Source of the DNA: CAVYVZ01 sp963772065
GTDB taxonomy: Bacteria; Acidobacteriota; Vicinamibacteria; Vicinamibacterales; UBA2999
Length of the DNA: 64,000 nucleotides
Reading direction: 5' to 3'
NCBI GenBank assembly: GCA_963772065.1
Contig: CAVYVZ010000004.1
Coordinates: forward strand, 1 to 64,000
The translations under genes were made by a program, and so were the position numbers. Positions 26,853-36,924 of the stretch are shown here, in pieces. The notes beneath the pieces are model-generated. The model ran no database searches and had not been told where the DNA came from. It saw only the letters and a list, made by a program, of their open reading frames with translations. Within the stretch, counting starts at the first letter, position 1. Every line of letters begins with the position of its first letter.

Positions 26853-26915
26853 GGAGTATCCCGGAATCCGATCGGGCCGCCTGCTCCGAGCCTCGTGGTG
26901 TAGGCTGTTGGGAAG

Positions 26916-27311
26916 ATGCTGCGCGGCCCGCGCCTGTGTAGAGCGCTGATCCTCGCCGCGGCAATCACAGGGCCGCTTGCGGCGTCGTGTGGTTCGTCGA
27001 GTCCCACATCGTCCAGTCCGGCCCACGCGCTTCCGTCAACGGTGATGATCATGTCGACCGGCGTCACGCCGGCGGAGATCGTCATCCCGGTTGGCGAGCG
27101 TGTGACTTTCATGAACCACGATACGGTCCCGCATGCCGTAGCAGGAGGGGCCGAGCCGGCCAAGCCCGATTGTCCCGAGATCGACGCCGTTGGAGTGCTT
27201 GCGCCGGGCGAGCTGCGGCCGACAGCTCCATTCGTGGTCGCAAAGATTTGTGAATTCCACGACACTCGCTTTCAATCCGCGCTGTTCAAAGGGCGCATCG
27301 TGATTCGCTGA
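26916..27311 (+). CDS. Cupredoxin-like lipoprotein, paralogue 2
   Basis: This is a 131-residue protein with signal peptide and lipobox (LAASCGSS). The core GVTPAEIVIPVGERVTFMNHD, VPHAVAGGAEPAKPDC, KICEFHDTRFQSALFKG aligns along its whole length with the protein at 23302-23673. One ligand position differs: HDTRF here against HDHGFH there, so the second copy lacks one His. It ends 5 nt before the acyltransferase start and lies 63 nt after the DUF1326 gene, so all three may share a transcript. Confidence 0.78.
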   Translation: MLRGPRLCRALILAAAITGPLAASCGSSSPTSSSPAHALPSTVMIMSTGVTPAEIVIPVGERVTFMNHDTVPHAVAGGAEPAKPDCPEIDAVGVLAPGELRPTAPFVVAKICEFHDTRFQSALFKGRIVIR

Positions 27312-27316
27312 AGGCG

Positions 27317-28545
27317 GTGGCTGCCGTTTCAGTCGCGCCTCCGCCCGAGCTGCCGCGATCCAGTGCGGTGGCGGGACAGACGCGCATCACGTCGATCGAC
27401 GCCTTTCGCGGCTTCGTCATGTTCCTGATGCTCGCGGAGGCGATGCGGCTGTGGACGCTCCACGACGCGTTCCCGGCGAGCCGTCTGTGGGCGATCGTCG
27501 CGTTCAACACCACGCACGTCCCGTGGCAGGGGTGCTCGCTCCACGATCTGATTCAGCCCGCCTTCTCATTCCTGGCAGGAGCGTCGCTCCCCTTCTCGAT
27601 CGCGAATCGGAGCGGCCGGGGCGAGCGCTTCAGCCGCATGTTCGCGCACGCGGTATGGCGCAGCGTGCTGCTGATTCTGCTCGGCATCTTCCTTCGGTCT
27701 CTGGAAACGCCGCGGACCTACTGGACGTTCGAAGACACGCTCACGCAGATCGGCCTCGGATACTCGTTCCTGTTCCTTCTGGCGTTCGCGTCGCGGCGGG
27801 TGCAGGCGATCGCGTTCACCGCGATTCTCGCCGGCTTCTGGGCGGCGTTCGCGTTGTATCCATTGCCCGGGCCCGACTTCGACTACACACAGGTCGGCGT
27901 GCCCGCGGGCTGGGCGCATCTCTACACGGGGTTTCTCGCCCACTTCAACAAGAACTCGAACGTCTCCTGGGCATTCGACGTCTGGTTCCTGAACCTCTTC
28001 CCGCGAGACGCGCCGTTTCGCTTCAACGGGGGAGGATGGTCGACGCTGAGCTTCATTCCAACGCTGGCGACCATGATGCTCGGCATGTGGTGCGGCGAAT
28101 GGCTGAAGACGTCGCGCTCGACGCGGGAGAAGCTGAAAGGGCTGGTCGGTGCCGGCCTCGCGCTCACACTTGCCGGTCTCCTGTTCCAGTGGCTGCACAT
28201 CTGTCCCATCGTGAAGCGCATCTGGACTTCGTCGTACACCTTGTACAGCGGAGGCCTCGTGATCCTGATGCTGGCCGCCTTCTACGCGTTGATCGAGTGG
28301 AAAGGCTGGAGGCGCTGGTCGTTCCCGCTGCTTGTGATCGGGGCCAATTCGATCGCGATTTATGTCATGAGCTGGACGCTGGAGCACTTCGTGGCGTCCG
28401 CTCTGGTGCGGCACCTCGGGATCTGCGAGCCTTTGCCGTGCTCGGCGCCCCCTTCGAGCCGGTGCTGAAGGGCCTCGGCGTCCTGATCGTGTTCTGGTCG
28501 ATCCTGCTGTGGATGTATCGGCGCCGGATCTTCCTGAAGATCTAG
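27317..28545 (+). CDS. DUF5009/HGSNAT-like membrane acyltransferase, frame broken near the end
   Basis: This is about 409 residues from a GTG start. The N-terminus has ITSIDAFRGFVMFLMLAEAMR and FNTTHVPWQGCSLHDLIQPAF, as in heparan-alpha-glucosaminide N-acetyltransferase-like proteins. About ten hydrophobic helices follow. The first frame runs to HFVASALVRHLG; the ending VLGAPFEPVLKGLGVL and ILLWMYRRRIFLKI is in another frame. The shift is at 28417-28421, in a GGG run (one base missing). A periplasmic sugar or glycan acetylation role is family knowledge; the substrate is unknown. Confidence 0.75.
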
Positions 28546-28641
28546 CGCTGTGCCGCCGGAGGCGCCCGTCAACGAGAGTGGTAGTGAGGTTGGCTGGGTG
28601 TCTCCCTTCACGGAAACCCAGGAAGGGATCGGGGCAGGGGC

Positions 28642-28953
28642 TTGTCAGGCAGCCCGACCTACGTCTTGCGGGCACGTGGCGTCGGATGGGGCCAGAACAG
28701 CCATGGCCTTGCCGCCCGCCTCGAGCAGGTCGGCGACCATCCGCTCCCGCTGAATCAGGGCACGTTGTACGCCGCGCTCGTGCGACTCGAGCAACGAGGG
28801 TGGACGAAGGGGTCCTGGCAACGGACCGAGAGCGGACGCGAAGCGAAGTACTACACGCTGACGAAGGCTGGCATGCGTGCGCTCGAGAACCAGACGAAGC
28901 GCTGGCGCCGTCTCGCCAGCTTCGTCGACAAGCTGCTGCTCGATGAGTCGTGA
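28642..28953 (+). CDS. PadR-family transcriptional regulator (weak 5' end)
   Basis: This is 103 residues from a TTG. The winged helix is clear from HGLAARLEQVGDHPLPLNQGTLYAALVRLEQRGW, with wing and helix REAKYYTLTKAGMRAL. The expected first residues (QGTLDxLIL type) are poorly preserved, so either the start is earlier with an indel or the 5' end is decaying. Its TGA overlaps the GTG of the following ADOP permease by 4 nt. PadR-ADOP pairing is a known Acidobacteriota arrangement. Confidence 0.7.
   Translation: MSGSPTYVLRARGVGWGQNSHGLAARLEQVGDHPLPLNQGTLYAALVRLEQRGWTKGSWQRTESGREAKYYTLTKAGMRALENQTKRWRRLASFVDKLLLDES
28751..28776 (+). repeat. 26-bp repeat in padR, copy 1
   Basis: The stretch encoding LNQGTLYAA of PadR recurs with 25 of 26 matches at 31087-31112, at the far side of the decayed permease. 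The second copy is not part of any gene and looks like a remnant of another padR. Confidence 0.75.
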
Positions 28954-30965
28954 CTGAAGGCAACATGTCCCGATTCAGGCATCTGGCGCTGCGGCTCCTC
29001 AACCTGGTTCGCTCCGGACACGCCGAACGCGACCTGGCCAAGGAAGTTGCCGCTCACCTCGATCTTCTCGAGAACGACTTTCGGCGCCGCGGGCTGCCCC
29101 CCGACGAGGCGCGGCTCGCAGCTCGGCGCGCCTTCGGCAGTGTGGACCAGGTCAAGGAGGCGCAGCGAGACGCGCGATCGTTCAGGTGGATGGAAGACGC
29201 GTGGAAGGACATCGGCTACGCACTGAGAACCCTCGGCAAGACGCCCGTTTTTACCGCAATCGCCGTGCTGACGCTGGCCCTTGGCATCGGCTCGGTCACC
29301 GTCATCTACAGCCTCGTGCGGAACGTCCTGCTCGATCCCTTTCCATATCCGCACGCCGGCCGCATGGTCAACGTGTTCGTGCGGGATGCCGCTGGCGGCA
29401 TGCTCCGTCATTCACTGCCGACGGCGGAATTCCTCGACTTCCAGGAACAGAGCGACGTCTTCGAGGATGTCGGCGGCGTCAGCGGCGAGATGATGCACTA
29501 CACGACCGGCGCCGGCGCCGAACGCGTCAGGGTCGTGTTGCTGACGCCAGACTCGTTCAGGTTTCTCGGCGTCGGTGCGCTCATCGGCCTGTACGTTCGG
29601 TCCCGCCGACGCCACACCCGACGCGCTGCCTGTGGCCGTGCTGAATCACCGCGCCTGGATGCAGATGTTCGGTGGCGATGCCTCCGTCATCGGACGCACC
29701 GTCGTCCTGAACGGAGTGCCGCGCAACGTCATCGGCGTGATGCCGCCCAGATTCGAATGGAACATCGGGGATTTCTGGATTCCCAGCGCTCTAAATGCGA
29801 ACCGCTCCAATGCGACGCCGAGTGGCGACACCCAAGGCACGCCTGCTGGCCGGGAGTAAGCGTGGAGGCGGCCGAGGCGCAGCTCAACGTCATCGCAACG
29901 CGGCGGAAAGCCCACCATCCCGGGGACTATCCCGACAAATCCAGGGTCCAGGTGATCAGAATCATCGACTGGGTCGTCGGTCAGTTCCGGCGGGTCCTCT
30001 ACACGCTGTTTGCCGCCGTCGGTCTCTTGCTGTTGATCGCGTGTACCAACGTCGCGAACATGCTGCTTGCGCGCGCCACGGTGCGCCAGCAGGAGATTTC
30101 GTTGCGCGCGGCGCTCGGCGCCAGCCGCGGTCGCCTCATCCGGCAACTGCTGGTCGAGAGCGCGCTCCCGCAGTCGGCGGCATGGTTGCCGGCAGCCTGT
30201 TCGTGTACGCCGGAATCGGTGCCCTCGCCCGCTTCATGCCACGCCAGGGCGTGCCCTGGGAAACGCAGCTGCGCCTGGATCAGCCGTGCTGTTCTTCGCG
30301 CTCGGCACGGCAGCGTTGGCGACCCTCATCTTCGGCCTGTTTCCCGCCCTGCAGGGCGCTCGTCGCGAGTTGATGACCGCCTCGAACAGCGGAGGGCGAG
30401 GCGGAACGGCGACGCGCGCGCAGAACCGGATGCGAAGCGTGCTGGTCGTGGCGGAAGTCACGCTCTCCGTGGTGCTGCTGCTCGGCGCCGGCGTGCTGAT
30501 GCGAACGTTCCTCGCGCTGGTGAGCGCTGACCTCGGCTTCGATCCGAAACACCTGCTCGTGGTGCGTGTCGCATTCCCTCCAGGCGACGCCTGGAAGACC
30601 GGCGACATGCAGTTCGATGCGCGCGCGCTCGAACGGTTGCGCTCCGTTCCCGAGGTCGTGTCGGTTGCGTTGTCCAGCGGTGTTCATCCACCGGCGGCTC
30701 CGAAAGCCGATGAGGTCACCGGCAGGACGGTCAACGAGCAGGACTGGACCTTGGTTCACTTTTCCAGTGAGGCCTACCTGGACACGATCGGTATCCGCCT
30801 CATGGCGGGGCGTCCGATTTCGCGTTCCGACGTGGGAGGATCGCGAAGGGTGGCACTCGTCAATGAAGCGCTGGTGAAGCGCTACTTCGACGGTCAGACT
30901 CGACTGGGCCGGTCCGTCCGCCTGGTTCGACTGGCGCAATGCCAGGGCCAACGCCGATATTTGCG
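28950..30965 (+). pseudogene. Decayed MacB/FtsX-type ADOP permease
   Basis: It starts as a normal ADOP: ERDLAKEVAAHLDLLENDFRR leader, then DIGYALRTLGKTPVFTAIAVLTLALGIGS. The frame changes at 29591-29595 (CTGTACG), again around 29835-29860, at about 30170 and at about 30285. Matching pieces are FGPADATPDALPVAVLNHRAW, VEAAEAQLNVIATRR, LLLLIACTNVANMLLARATVRQQEI and VLFFALGTAALATLIFGL. Coding similarity ends near VNEALVKRYFDGQTRLGRSVRL at about 30950, so roughly the last third is gone. Unlike the single-indel genes, this one is genuinely degenerate. Confidence 0.8.
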
Positions 30966-31051
30966 GGTCATCGAAATTCCCCAACAAGTGGCAAAATTTC
31001 CTCAATGGACCAACGTGATTCGCCACGCCGGGCGCGCGGCGCAAACTGACA
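30966..31051. mobile_element. Possible solo end of an IS21-type insertion sequence
   Basis: Permease similarity stops abruptly and is followed by AATTCCCC and AAAATTTCCTC units, then the end GGCGCAAACTGACA. The reverse strand therefore starts TGTCAGTTTGCGCC, with AAATTT/GGGGAATTT repeats just inside. IS21-family ends start with TG and carry such internal repeats. No transposase gene is present. The call rests on pattern memory only. Confidence 0.25.
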
Positions 31052-31086
31052 GTGCCACGGAGTTGACATCGCCGGGGAGTGACCCT

Positions 31087-31112
31087 TGAATCGGGGCACG
31101 TTGTACGCCGCG
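31087..31112 (+). repeat. 26-bp repeat, padR remnant (copy 2)
   Basis: This matches 25 of 26 bases of 28751-28776 in the same orientation. It lies in the 165-bp non-coding stretch before the convergent intact ADOP gene. It is best read as what is left of a second padR after deletion. Confidence 0.6.
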
Positions 31113-31216
31113 TGATCCGACCTTTGACCTGTGCGTCCCGCGGTGCGCGCCATGCGAGTGGAACCGATCGTCGCGCTAAGGCAGGAATGAGCGGCGCTGC
31201 GCGCGCGACGCGCACG

Positions 31217-33616
31217 CTACTCCACTGCAAGAACCGAGACGGGATCAACCCGTGCCGCGCGACGGGCCGGCAGGTAACTCGCCGCCAGCGTCGCCACGGC
31301 GAGGAGCGCGGCCGCTGAAGCCAGCGTCGCCGGATCCCAGGGCGGGATCTCGAAGAGCAGCGATGACAGCGTTCGCGCGAACGCCAGCGCGGCAGCCGTG
31401 CCAACCACGAGCCCGACGGCGGCGATCGCCGCTGCCTGGAGCAGCACGAGCCGGGTGATGTCGCGGGGGCTCGCGCCCAGCGCGAGCCTCGTGCCGAGCT
31501 CACGCGTGCGTCGCCGCACGCGGTACGACATCACCCCGTAGACGCCGATGGCCGCGAGCAGGAGGGCGATGACCGCGAAGCCGGCGAGCAGGCGTGTGGC
31601 CAGCCGCGTCACGGCCGCGGATTCCTCCGCGATGTCCGACAGCGTGCGCGTCTCAGAGAGCACCGCATGTGGCTCGAGCCGGCGAACCGCCGCGCGCACG
31701 GCGGGGAGCGCCGCGATTGGATCTCCGCTCGCGCGGATGAACAGCGTCGTGGACGGGCTCATCACGCGCTCGAACGGGAAATACAAGTCCGCCCGTGGAT
31801 CATCGGCGAGTGACGCGCGCCGGATATTCCCCACGACGCCGACGATCTCGGCTTCGACGTCGCCCAGGCTGATGCGGCGGCCGACCGCCTCCTCGCCCGC
31901 GAAGAAGCGCGTTGCGACGGCCTCGCTGATGATCACGACGGGCGCGCCGGTTGCGTCACGTGCTTCGAACAGGCGTCCCCGCCGCAGCGGAATCCGCAGC
32001 GCGTGAAAGTACCCCTCCGACGCGAGCTGCCAGCCGACCTCGGGCGGTCGCTGTCCAGCGGCCAGGGGGCGGTCGACGCGCTGCAGCCCCGCGGTCCAGT
32101 TGTTCCCGGTCAGCGGCGTCACCATCGCTGCCCCTATCGTCTCGACGTTGGGCAGCGAGTTGATGTCGGCGAACGCGCGCGCGTAGAAGGCGCGGCGCGC
32201 CTCGTCCTCGTCGTAGCGGCCGGCGGGCAGGGCGAGCTGCACGGTCAGCACGCCGGTTGGCGTGAAGCCGGGATCCACGGCCAGCAGATTCGCGAAGCTG
32301 CGCAGCGTCAAACCAGCGCCTGCCACGAGCACCACGGCCAGCGCGATCTCCGCCGCCACGAGGCCGGACGCGGCGATTCTCGCGCCAGGCGTCATCGTGC
32401 CGCGGCGCTCGCTCGCCAGCGCACTCCTGTCGGCTCGAGCGAGGCTGATACACGCGATCGCGCTGAACATCAGCGCCGAGGCCACGGCCGCACCCAGCGC
32501 AAACAGCAGAACGCCGGCATCGATGCCGACCTGGTCGAGTCCCGGCACGGCCGACGCGTGAGGAATGAACGCTGCCAGCACCGGAGCGGCGCGCCAGGCA
32601 ACCGCCACGCCGGCGACGCCACCGACAAGCGCGAGACCGAGTCCTTCCGTGAGCACCTGCACGACGAGGCGCCGGCGGCTGGCGCCGAGGGCCAGCCGAA
32701 GCGCCAGTTCCTGCTGCCGTCCAAGCGCGCGGGCGAGCAGCAGGTTGCCGACGTTGGCGCACGCGATCAGCAGGACGAAACCAACGGCTGCGAGCAACAG
32801 CAGCAGCGGCCGGCGTGTGTCGCCCACAAGTGCGTCGCGCAGCTTCAGCGCCTCATAGCGCGATCCCCGATTCTGATCCGGAAACTCGCTTTCGAACTGA
32901 CGCGAGATGGCCGCGAGCTCCCGCTCCGCGCGAGCCAGCGTTTCTCCGGGACGAAGACGTCCGATCCCATAGATCCACCCTGCTCTCCGCTGCGCCGGCG
33001 CTGCGGCGGGCAGCGCCTGCGCCACGACGACGTCTGTCTTCGGCATCGCCGGAAACCGGAAGCCGGGCGGCAGCACGCCCACGACCATGCGGCGCGTCGT
33101 GCCCAGCTGAATGGAACGCGTCAGCGCCTGCGGATCGGATCCGAGCTGCGTCCGCCAGAATTCATGGCTCACGATCGCGATTGGCGCGGCGCTCTCCCGT
33201 GCATCGTCTTCACGCAGCAGCCTGCCGAGCGCCGGTTGGAGGCGCAGCGCATGGAGCGCGTCGGGAGTCGCGATCGCTCCCACTACTCGCAACGGCTCTC
33301 CCTCGCCGAAGAACGTGGACTCGAATCCGCTGAAGCCAGCCAGCGACTCGAGCGAGCGCTGGCGCGCACGCAAGTCGATGAAGTCGCCGATGGCGATGTC
33401 GGGCTTGGTGAGACCCGTGTGCACATCCCGGTGCCTGAGCACGACGAGCTCGTCGGCCCGTTCGAACGGCAGCGGCCGCAGCAGGACGGCTTCGACAACG
33501 GCGAAGAGGGCCGTGTTCGCACCGATCCCGAGCGTGAGGGTGAGAACGGCGGCCGCCGCAAAGGCCGGCTCTCGCCGGAAGAGCCGCAGCGCCTGACGCA
33601 CGTTGTGGGTCCACAT
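31217..33616 (-). CDS. MacB/FtsX-type ADOP permease, intact
   Basis: This is a 799-residue protein with the full ADOP layout. There is a first helix (FAAAAVLTLTLGIGANTALF), a periplasmic MacB_PCD domain, and a three-helix FtsX block (LLLLLAAVGFVLLIACANVGNLLLAR, RQQELALRLALGASRRRL). A second periplasmic domain then carries AVATRFFAGEEAVGRRISLG, followed by a second FtsX block ending YLPARRAARVDPVSVLAVE. It has no ATPase partner in the window, as is usual for these 'orphan' permeases. There is no PadR next to it. It faces the decayed copy, so the two are a diverged pair. Confidence 0.88.
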   Translation of the reverse strand: MWTHNVRQALRLFRREPAFAAAAVLTLTLGIGANTALFAVVEAVLLRPLPFERADELVVLRHRDVHTGLTKPDIAIGDFIDLRARQRSLESLAGFSGFESTFFGEGEPLRVVGAIATPDALHALRLQPALGRLLREDDARESAAPIAIVSHEFWRTQLGSDPQALTRSIQLGTTRRMVVGVLPPGFRFPAMPKTDVVVAQALPAAAPAQRRAGWIYGIGRLRPGETLARAERELAAISRQFESEFPDQNRGSRYEALKLRDALVGDTRRPLLLLLAAVGFVLLIACANVGNLLLARALGRQQELALRLALGASRRRLVVQVLTEGLGLALVGGVAGVAVAWRAAPVLAAFIPHASAVPGLDQVGIDAGVLLFALGAAVASALMFSAIACISLARADRSALASERRGTMTPGARIAASGLVAAEIALAVVLVAGAGLTLRSFANLLAVDPGFTPTGVLTVQLALPAGRYDEDEARRAFYARAFADINSLPNVETIGAAMVTPLTGNNWTAGLQRVDRPLAAGQRPPEVGWQLASEGYFHALRIPLRRGRLFEARDATGAPVVIISEAVATRFFAGEEAVGRRISLGDVEAEIVGVVGNIRRASLADDPRADLYFPFERVMSPSTTLFIRASGDPIAALPAVRAAVRRLEPHAVLSETRTLSDIAEESAAVTRLATRLLAGFAVIALLLAAIGVYGVMSYRVRRRTRELGTRLALGASPRDITRLVLLQAAAIAAVGLVVGTAAALAFARTLSSLLFEIPPWDPATLASAAALLAVATLAASYLPARRAARVDPVSVLAVE

Positions 33617-33955
33617 GGACCCGTTAGACGACGAAAGACGCGCCGATGTTGGGGCCGGGGATGAAGCGCTCGTTTCCGATGACGAGCAACGCGTTCGAGA
33701 TGTCGCACGTCGCGGCCGGCTGACATTGGCCGCGCACGAGAGTCACGTGCGGTCAGCCTGTTCAAATGTGCACACTTTCCCGCGATTGGTGCCGACGGGT
33801 GTATAGTTCGGACCACAGCCCTCGAACGCGCCCGATCCGCCATTCGGATCTCCGTCCCCCGCTGTGAACCACTCCTGAGATCGCCTCGGCCCCGAGCTGA
33901 ACCGGATGCGTGGCCGACGCGCCCCTCACCGTTTTCCCTGCTGGAGGCAATGTCC
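33617..33955. other. Intergenic leader region, 339 bp
   Basis: No gene is visible. It separates divergent transcription units, so it must hold both promoters. A TATAGT at 33801-33806 is a possible -10 for the TPR lipoprotein. GTGCACAC at 33769-33776 is followed by A/T-rich sequence. No operator-like palindrome was found. Confidence 0.4.
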
Positions 33956-35425
33956 ATGAAAGCTCCGCTCCTCGTCGTCCTGGCGCTCACGCTCGGTGCG
34001 TGTTCCGCCCAAAATGACAGCGCGCCCGTACAGGCTCCGGCCGAACCTGCTGCGAACGCCACCATTCCGATCTCGTCGAAATCACCTGAGGCGGTCGAAC
34101 AGATGAGGGAGGGCGAGCAACTCCTCGAGAACCTGCGTCCCGTGGAAGCCGCGGCGAAGTTCAACGACGCGCTGAAGCTGGATCCGAATTTCACGCTCGC
34201 CCGCGCCTTGCACGGTCAGGCGACGCAAGGCCCCGCTGGCTTGAAGGAGATCGAAACCGCCGCCAGCGCGGCCTCCGGCCTGCCCGAAGCGGAGCGCATG
34301 CTGATCGAAGGGATACAGGCGACGCGCCGCGGTGAGCCCGGCAAGGCCCTCGAGGCCTACCGCAGGGTGACGCAAATCGCGCCGTCAGATTGGCGGGGCC
34401 ACAGGTACCTCGGTCAGCAGTTGATGGGTGATGAGAAGTACGCCGATGCCGTGCAGGCGCTCAAGAAGGCGACCGAGCTGAATCCCAAGGCCGGAGGTGC
34501 CCACAACATGCTCGGGTACGCGGCCCTGCAGCAGGGGGACACGAGCGGCGCCATTGCCGCATTCACCGAGTACGCGCGCATCGTGCCGCAGGAGCCGAAC
34601 CCGCAGGACTCGCTCGGCGAGGCGCTGCTCGCCGCAGGGAAATTCAGTGAAGCGGAGGCGGCATTCCGCAAGGCCGCCGAGCTCTCACCGGACTTCTGGA
34701 ACGCGTGGGATGGGATCGCCTACGCGAAGTTCTTCGCTGGCGATGCCGCCGGCGCGCGCGACGCGCTGGCGACGGCGCGGGGGCTCGCGCCACGTCCGGG
34801 CGACAAGCTTGCCGTCGATCAACTGCTGGCGGCGATGGCCGACGCGCAAGGCAACACGGCTGAAGCCCTCCGAATACTCGGCGCGTCGGAGATGGTGACC
34901 GAAGCGCCAAACGTTGCGTTCGTGCCAGTCATCCGGGCGACGGTGCTGAGCAGGAGCGGACGGTATCGCGAAGCGTTGCCGTTGATATCCGCCGGGTTGG
35001 CGCGAGCGGACAGCGGAGAGCTTCCTGCCGGCGTTTCACGCAACCTGCGGCTGCAAGCGCTTCGCGCGCGCGTGTCCGCCGAAGCGGGGCTGGGAAATGC
35101 AGCCGCTGTTGAGAAGTCGGCTGCAGCGCTCGCGAAGGAAGCGTTGGCGGCTCCCGATAACCTGTTCGCGCAGTCCTCGATGCACTACGGCCAGGGCACC
35201 CTGGCTATGGCCAAGACAGACTTCACCGGCGCACGCACGCACTTCGAGCAGTGTTCAAAGGGCGACGAGTTCTGCCGGCTCCAGATTTACGTTGCCGCAG
35301 AACGGGCGGGCGACCGCGCGGCCGCGGCGGCCGCGAAGGAAGATCTGCTCAAAGTCTACATTCGCGACCCGCTCCATCTGGTCGTGCGCGCGCGGCTGGC
35401 GCGGGCGAGCCGATCCACCGACTGA
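33956..35425 (+). CDS. TPR lipoprotein
   Basis: This encodes 489 residues from the ATG at 33956, chosen over 33950 because GGAGG lies 8 nt upstream. The lipobox is LALTLGACS. At least six TPRs follow: AAAKFNDALKLDPNFTLA, GKALEAYRRVTQIAPSDWRG, ADAVQALKKATELNPKAGGA, SEAEAAFRKAAELSPDFWNA and others. The family gathers proteins at the periplasmic face of a membrane; no partner is evident. The C-terminus overlaps the convergent membrane-protein gene by 77 nt. Confidence 0.8.
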   Translation: MKAPLLVVLALTLGACSAQNDSAPVQAPAEPAANATIPISSKSPEAVEQMREGEQLLENLRPVEAAAKFNDALKLDPNFTLARALHGQATQGPAGLKEIETAASAASGLPEAERMLIEGIQATRRGEPGKALEAYRRVTQIAPSDWRGHRYLGQQLMGDEKYADAVQALKKATELNPKAGGAHNMLGYAALQQGDTSGAIAAFTEYARIVPQEPNPQDSLGEALLAAGKFSEAEAAFRKAAELSPDFWNAWDGIAYAKFFAGDAAGARDALATARGLAPRPGDKLAVDQLLAAMADAQGNTAEALRILGASEMVTEAPNVAFVPVIRATVLSRSGRYREALPLISAGLARADSGELPAGVSRNLRLQALRARVSAEAGLGNAAAVEKSAAALAKEALAAPDNLFAQSSMHYGQGTLAMAKTDFTGARTHFEQCSKGDEFCRLQIYVAAERAGDRAAAAAAKEDLLKVYIRDPLHLVVRARLARASRSTD

Positions 35426-36525
35426 CGCCGTCTGTCCGCGTGCGGGGCCCTGCGTGTGCAGGGTTCCGCTTCGAACCCAGCCACATCCGAACAGGAGCCG
35501 GTTTTCTGCGCACGCCGGGAAGCTGACGATCGTTTGTCAGGTGGACGCCGGACAACGCGAGCGCGATGAGCGCGCAAACAGCGCCAGAAACGACAAGCGT
35601 CCCGACGGCCCATCGCTCCGCGGGCGCCCGGCCGAACCGGCGCGCGAGCATCACACGCAGGGCGCACGCGACGTGCGCGAAGACAGCGAACGGCCCGAGC
35701 ATGTAGTAGGTCATGAAGATCGGATCCGTGAAGACGCCGTTCGTCGCGCCAGTCGCGGAGTAGAACGTGATATTGCGGAAGAGCACGGCGGTCGCCATGG
35801 CGTGCGCCGCGATGAACGCGGCCAGGTACAGACCCGACGCGAGCTGGAGACGATGGAAGAAGCCAGCCGGGCGATCGCGACCGGCTCGGTAGAGCATCAG
35901 GCCGGTCACGACCTGCACCGGGTACTGCCGCGAGGAGTAGCCCCTCGAGAAGGGGCTGCTTGTAGATGGACCGCAGCCGATCGACGACCGAGAGATTCAG
36001 CTCGAGGCTCACGAACGCAGTGAGATGGCCCGCGATGTGGAGCGTCGCAAAGGTCGCGATCACCACTGCACTCCATCGATGGACCCGCCGCAGCGGAGCG
36101 GACGGTGACGCGGCGAGCCGCGGCGCATCGGATCCGCCTCGCGCGATGACGCTGCGCAGCAGCGAAACGGCAAGCGTCGCGCCGACAAGCGCAAACCATG
36201 CTTCGCGGACCGGAACGCCGACCTGCGGAACGCGGAGCGCTGTGTGGACGACCGGCGCGGTCAACGCGAATTGACCCCACATGCGCAGGCGGTGCCCCTC
36301 CGCGGAGACGCCGGCGTGCCGCCGCAGCAGAACGAATGCGCCTGCGGCCGGCAACGCGAGCGCGAGGCACAGAGCGAACAATCGGAGCGCCATCGCAGCG
36401 GGCAAGGTCTCAGCCTGGCGCGCGAGAGTGCCTGCCTGCGTGACGGCCGACGGCCAGAGAAGCGTCGCGGCCGCCACTGCCAGCCACCTCCAATGCCGAT
36501 CGACGTTTTCGCGGCGGGCAGTCAA
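35349..36525 (-). CDS. Cytochrome b-like integral membrane protein, frame broken once
   Basis: The first frame (36525 to about 35925) has four to five helices and the run RVHRWSAVVIATFATLHIAGHL, with paired His suited to haem. One extra base at 35919-35925 (GTACCCGG) breaks it. The second frame continues VVTGLMLYRAGRDRPAGFFHRLQLASGLYL, FIAAHAMATAVLF and YYMLGPFAVFAHVACALR, also with His in helices. The overall pattern resembles succinate dehydrogenase cytochrome b-type anchors, but no flavoprotein or Fe-S subunit is adjacent. Haem binding is inference. Confidence 0.6.
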
Positions 36526-36662
36526 CTATATGCGTCCAGCTGAGATAGGTATTTAAAGACTTCTGCTATCCTGCGCCCGAACATGCCCACACTTCTACGC
36601 GCCCTCTGAGTGCGAAGCAGTCACGCCGGGCGCGTGAATTCATCAATGGAGTCCGTATAACC

Positions 36663-36896
36663 GTGCGGCTCCGCATCCTGAAACAAACAAAAGGCGACGT
36701 GGACGGCGTGTCTCTGGATCAGTTCCGAGCCGGGCAGACGTATACCGTCGGAACGACGCTGGGATCGTATCTGTTGGCGCTCGGCGTTGCCGTGCCTGTT
36801 GCCGATCCTGGCTCGCCCTGGGTTCGTGCGGCGGATGGTCGCGTGCGTGCGGCGGACGCGAAGCACGCGCGGCCCGAGTGGGGCAAGAAACGATAG
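36663..36896 (+). CDS. Small conserved-type hypothetical protein (77 residues)
   Basis: It starts at a GTG. The sequence LRILKQTKGDVDGVSLDQFRAGQ then YTVGTTLGSYLLALGVAVPV resembles short orphan proteins seen in Acidobacteriota and Deltaproteobacteria (recalled pattern, no name). The rest is a charged tail. It has no signal peptide or membrane segment. The A/T-rich stretch at 36541-36575 probably carries its promoter. Confidence 0.55.
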   Translation: MRLRILKQTKGDVDGVSLDQFRAGQTYTVGTTLGSYLLALGVAVPVADPGSPWVRAADGRVRAADAKHARPEWGKKR

Positions 36897-36924
36897 CCGA
36901 CTCTCGACGTCGTAGCGAATGAAT

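Noticed and set aside
27566..29041. 491-codon frame antisense to the acyltransferase and PadR
   Set aside because: Crosses three sense genes and has no recognisable domain.
32003..33664. 553-codon frame antisense to the ADOP permease
   Set aside because: Shadow of an intact 799-residue permease.
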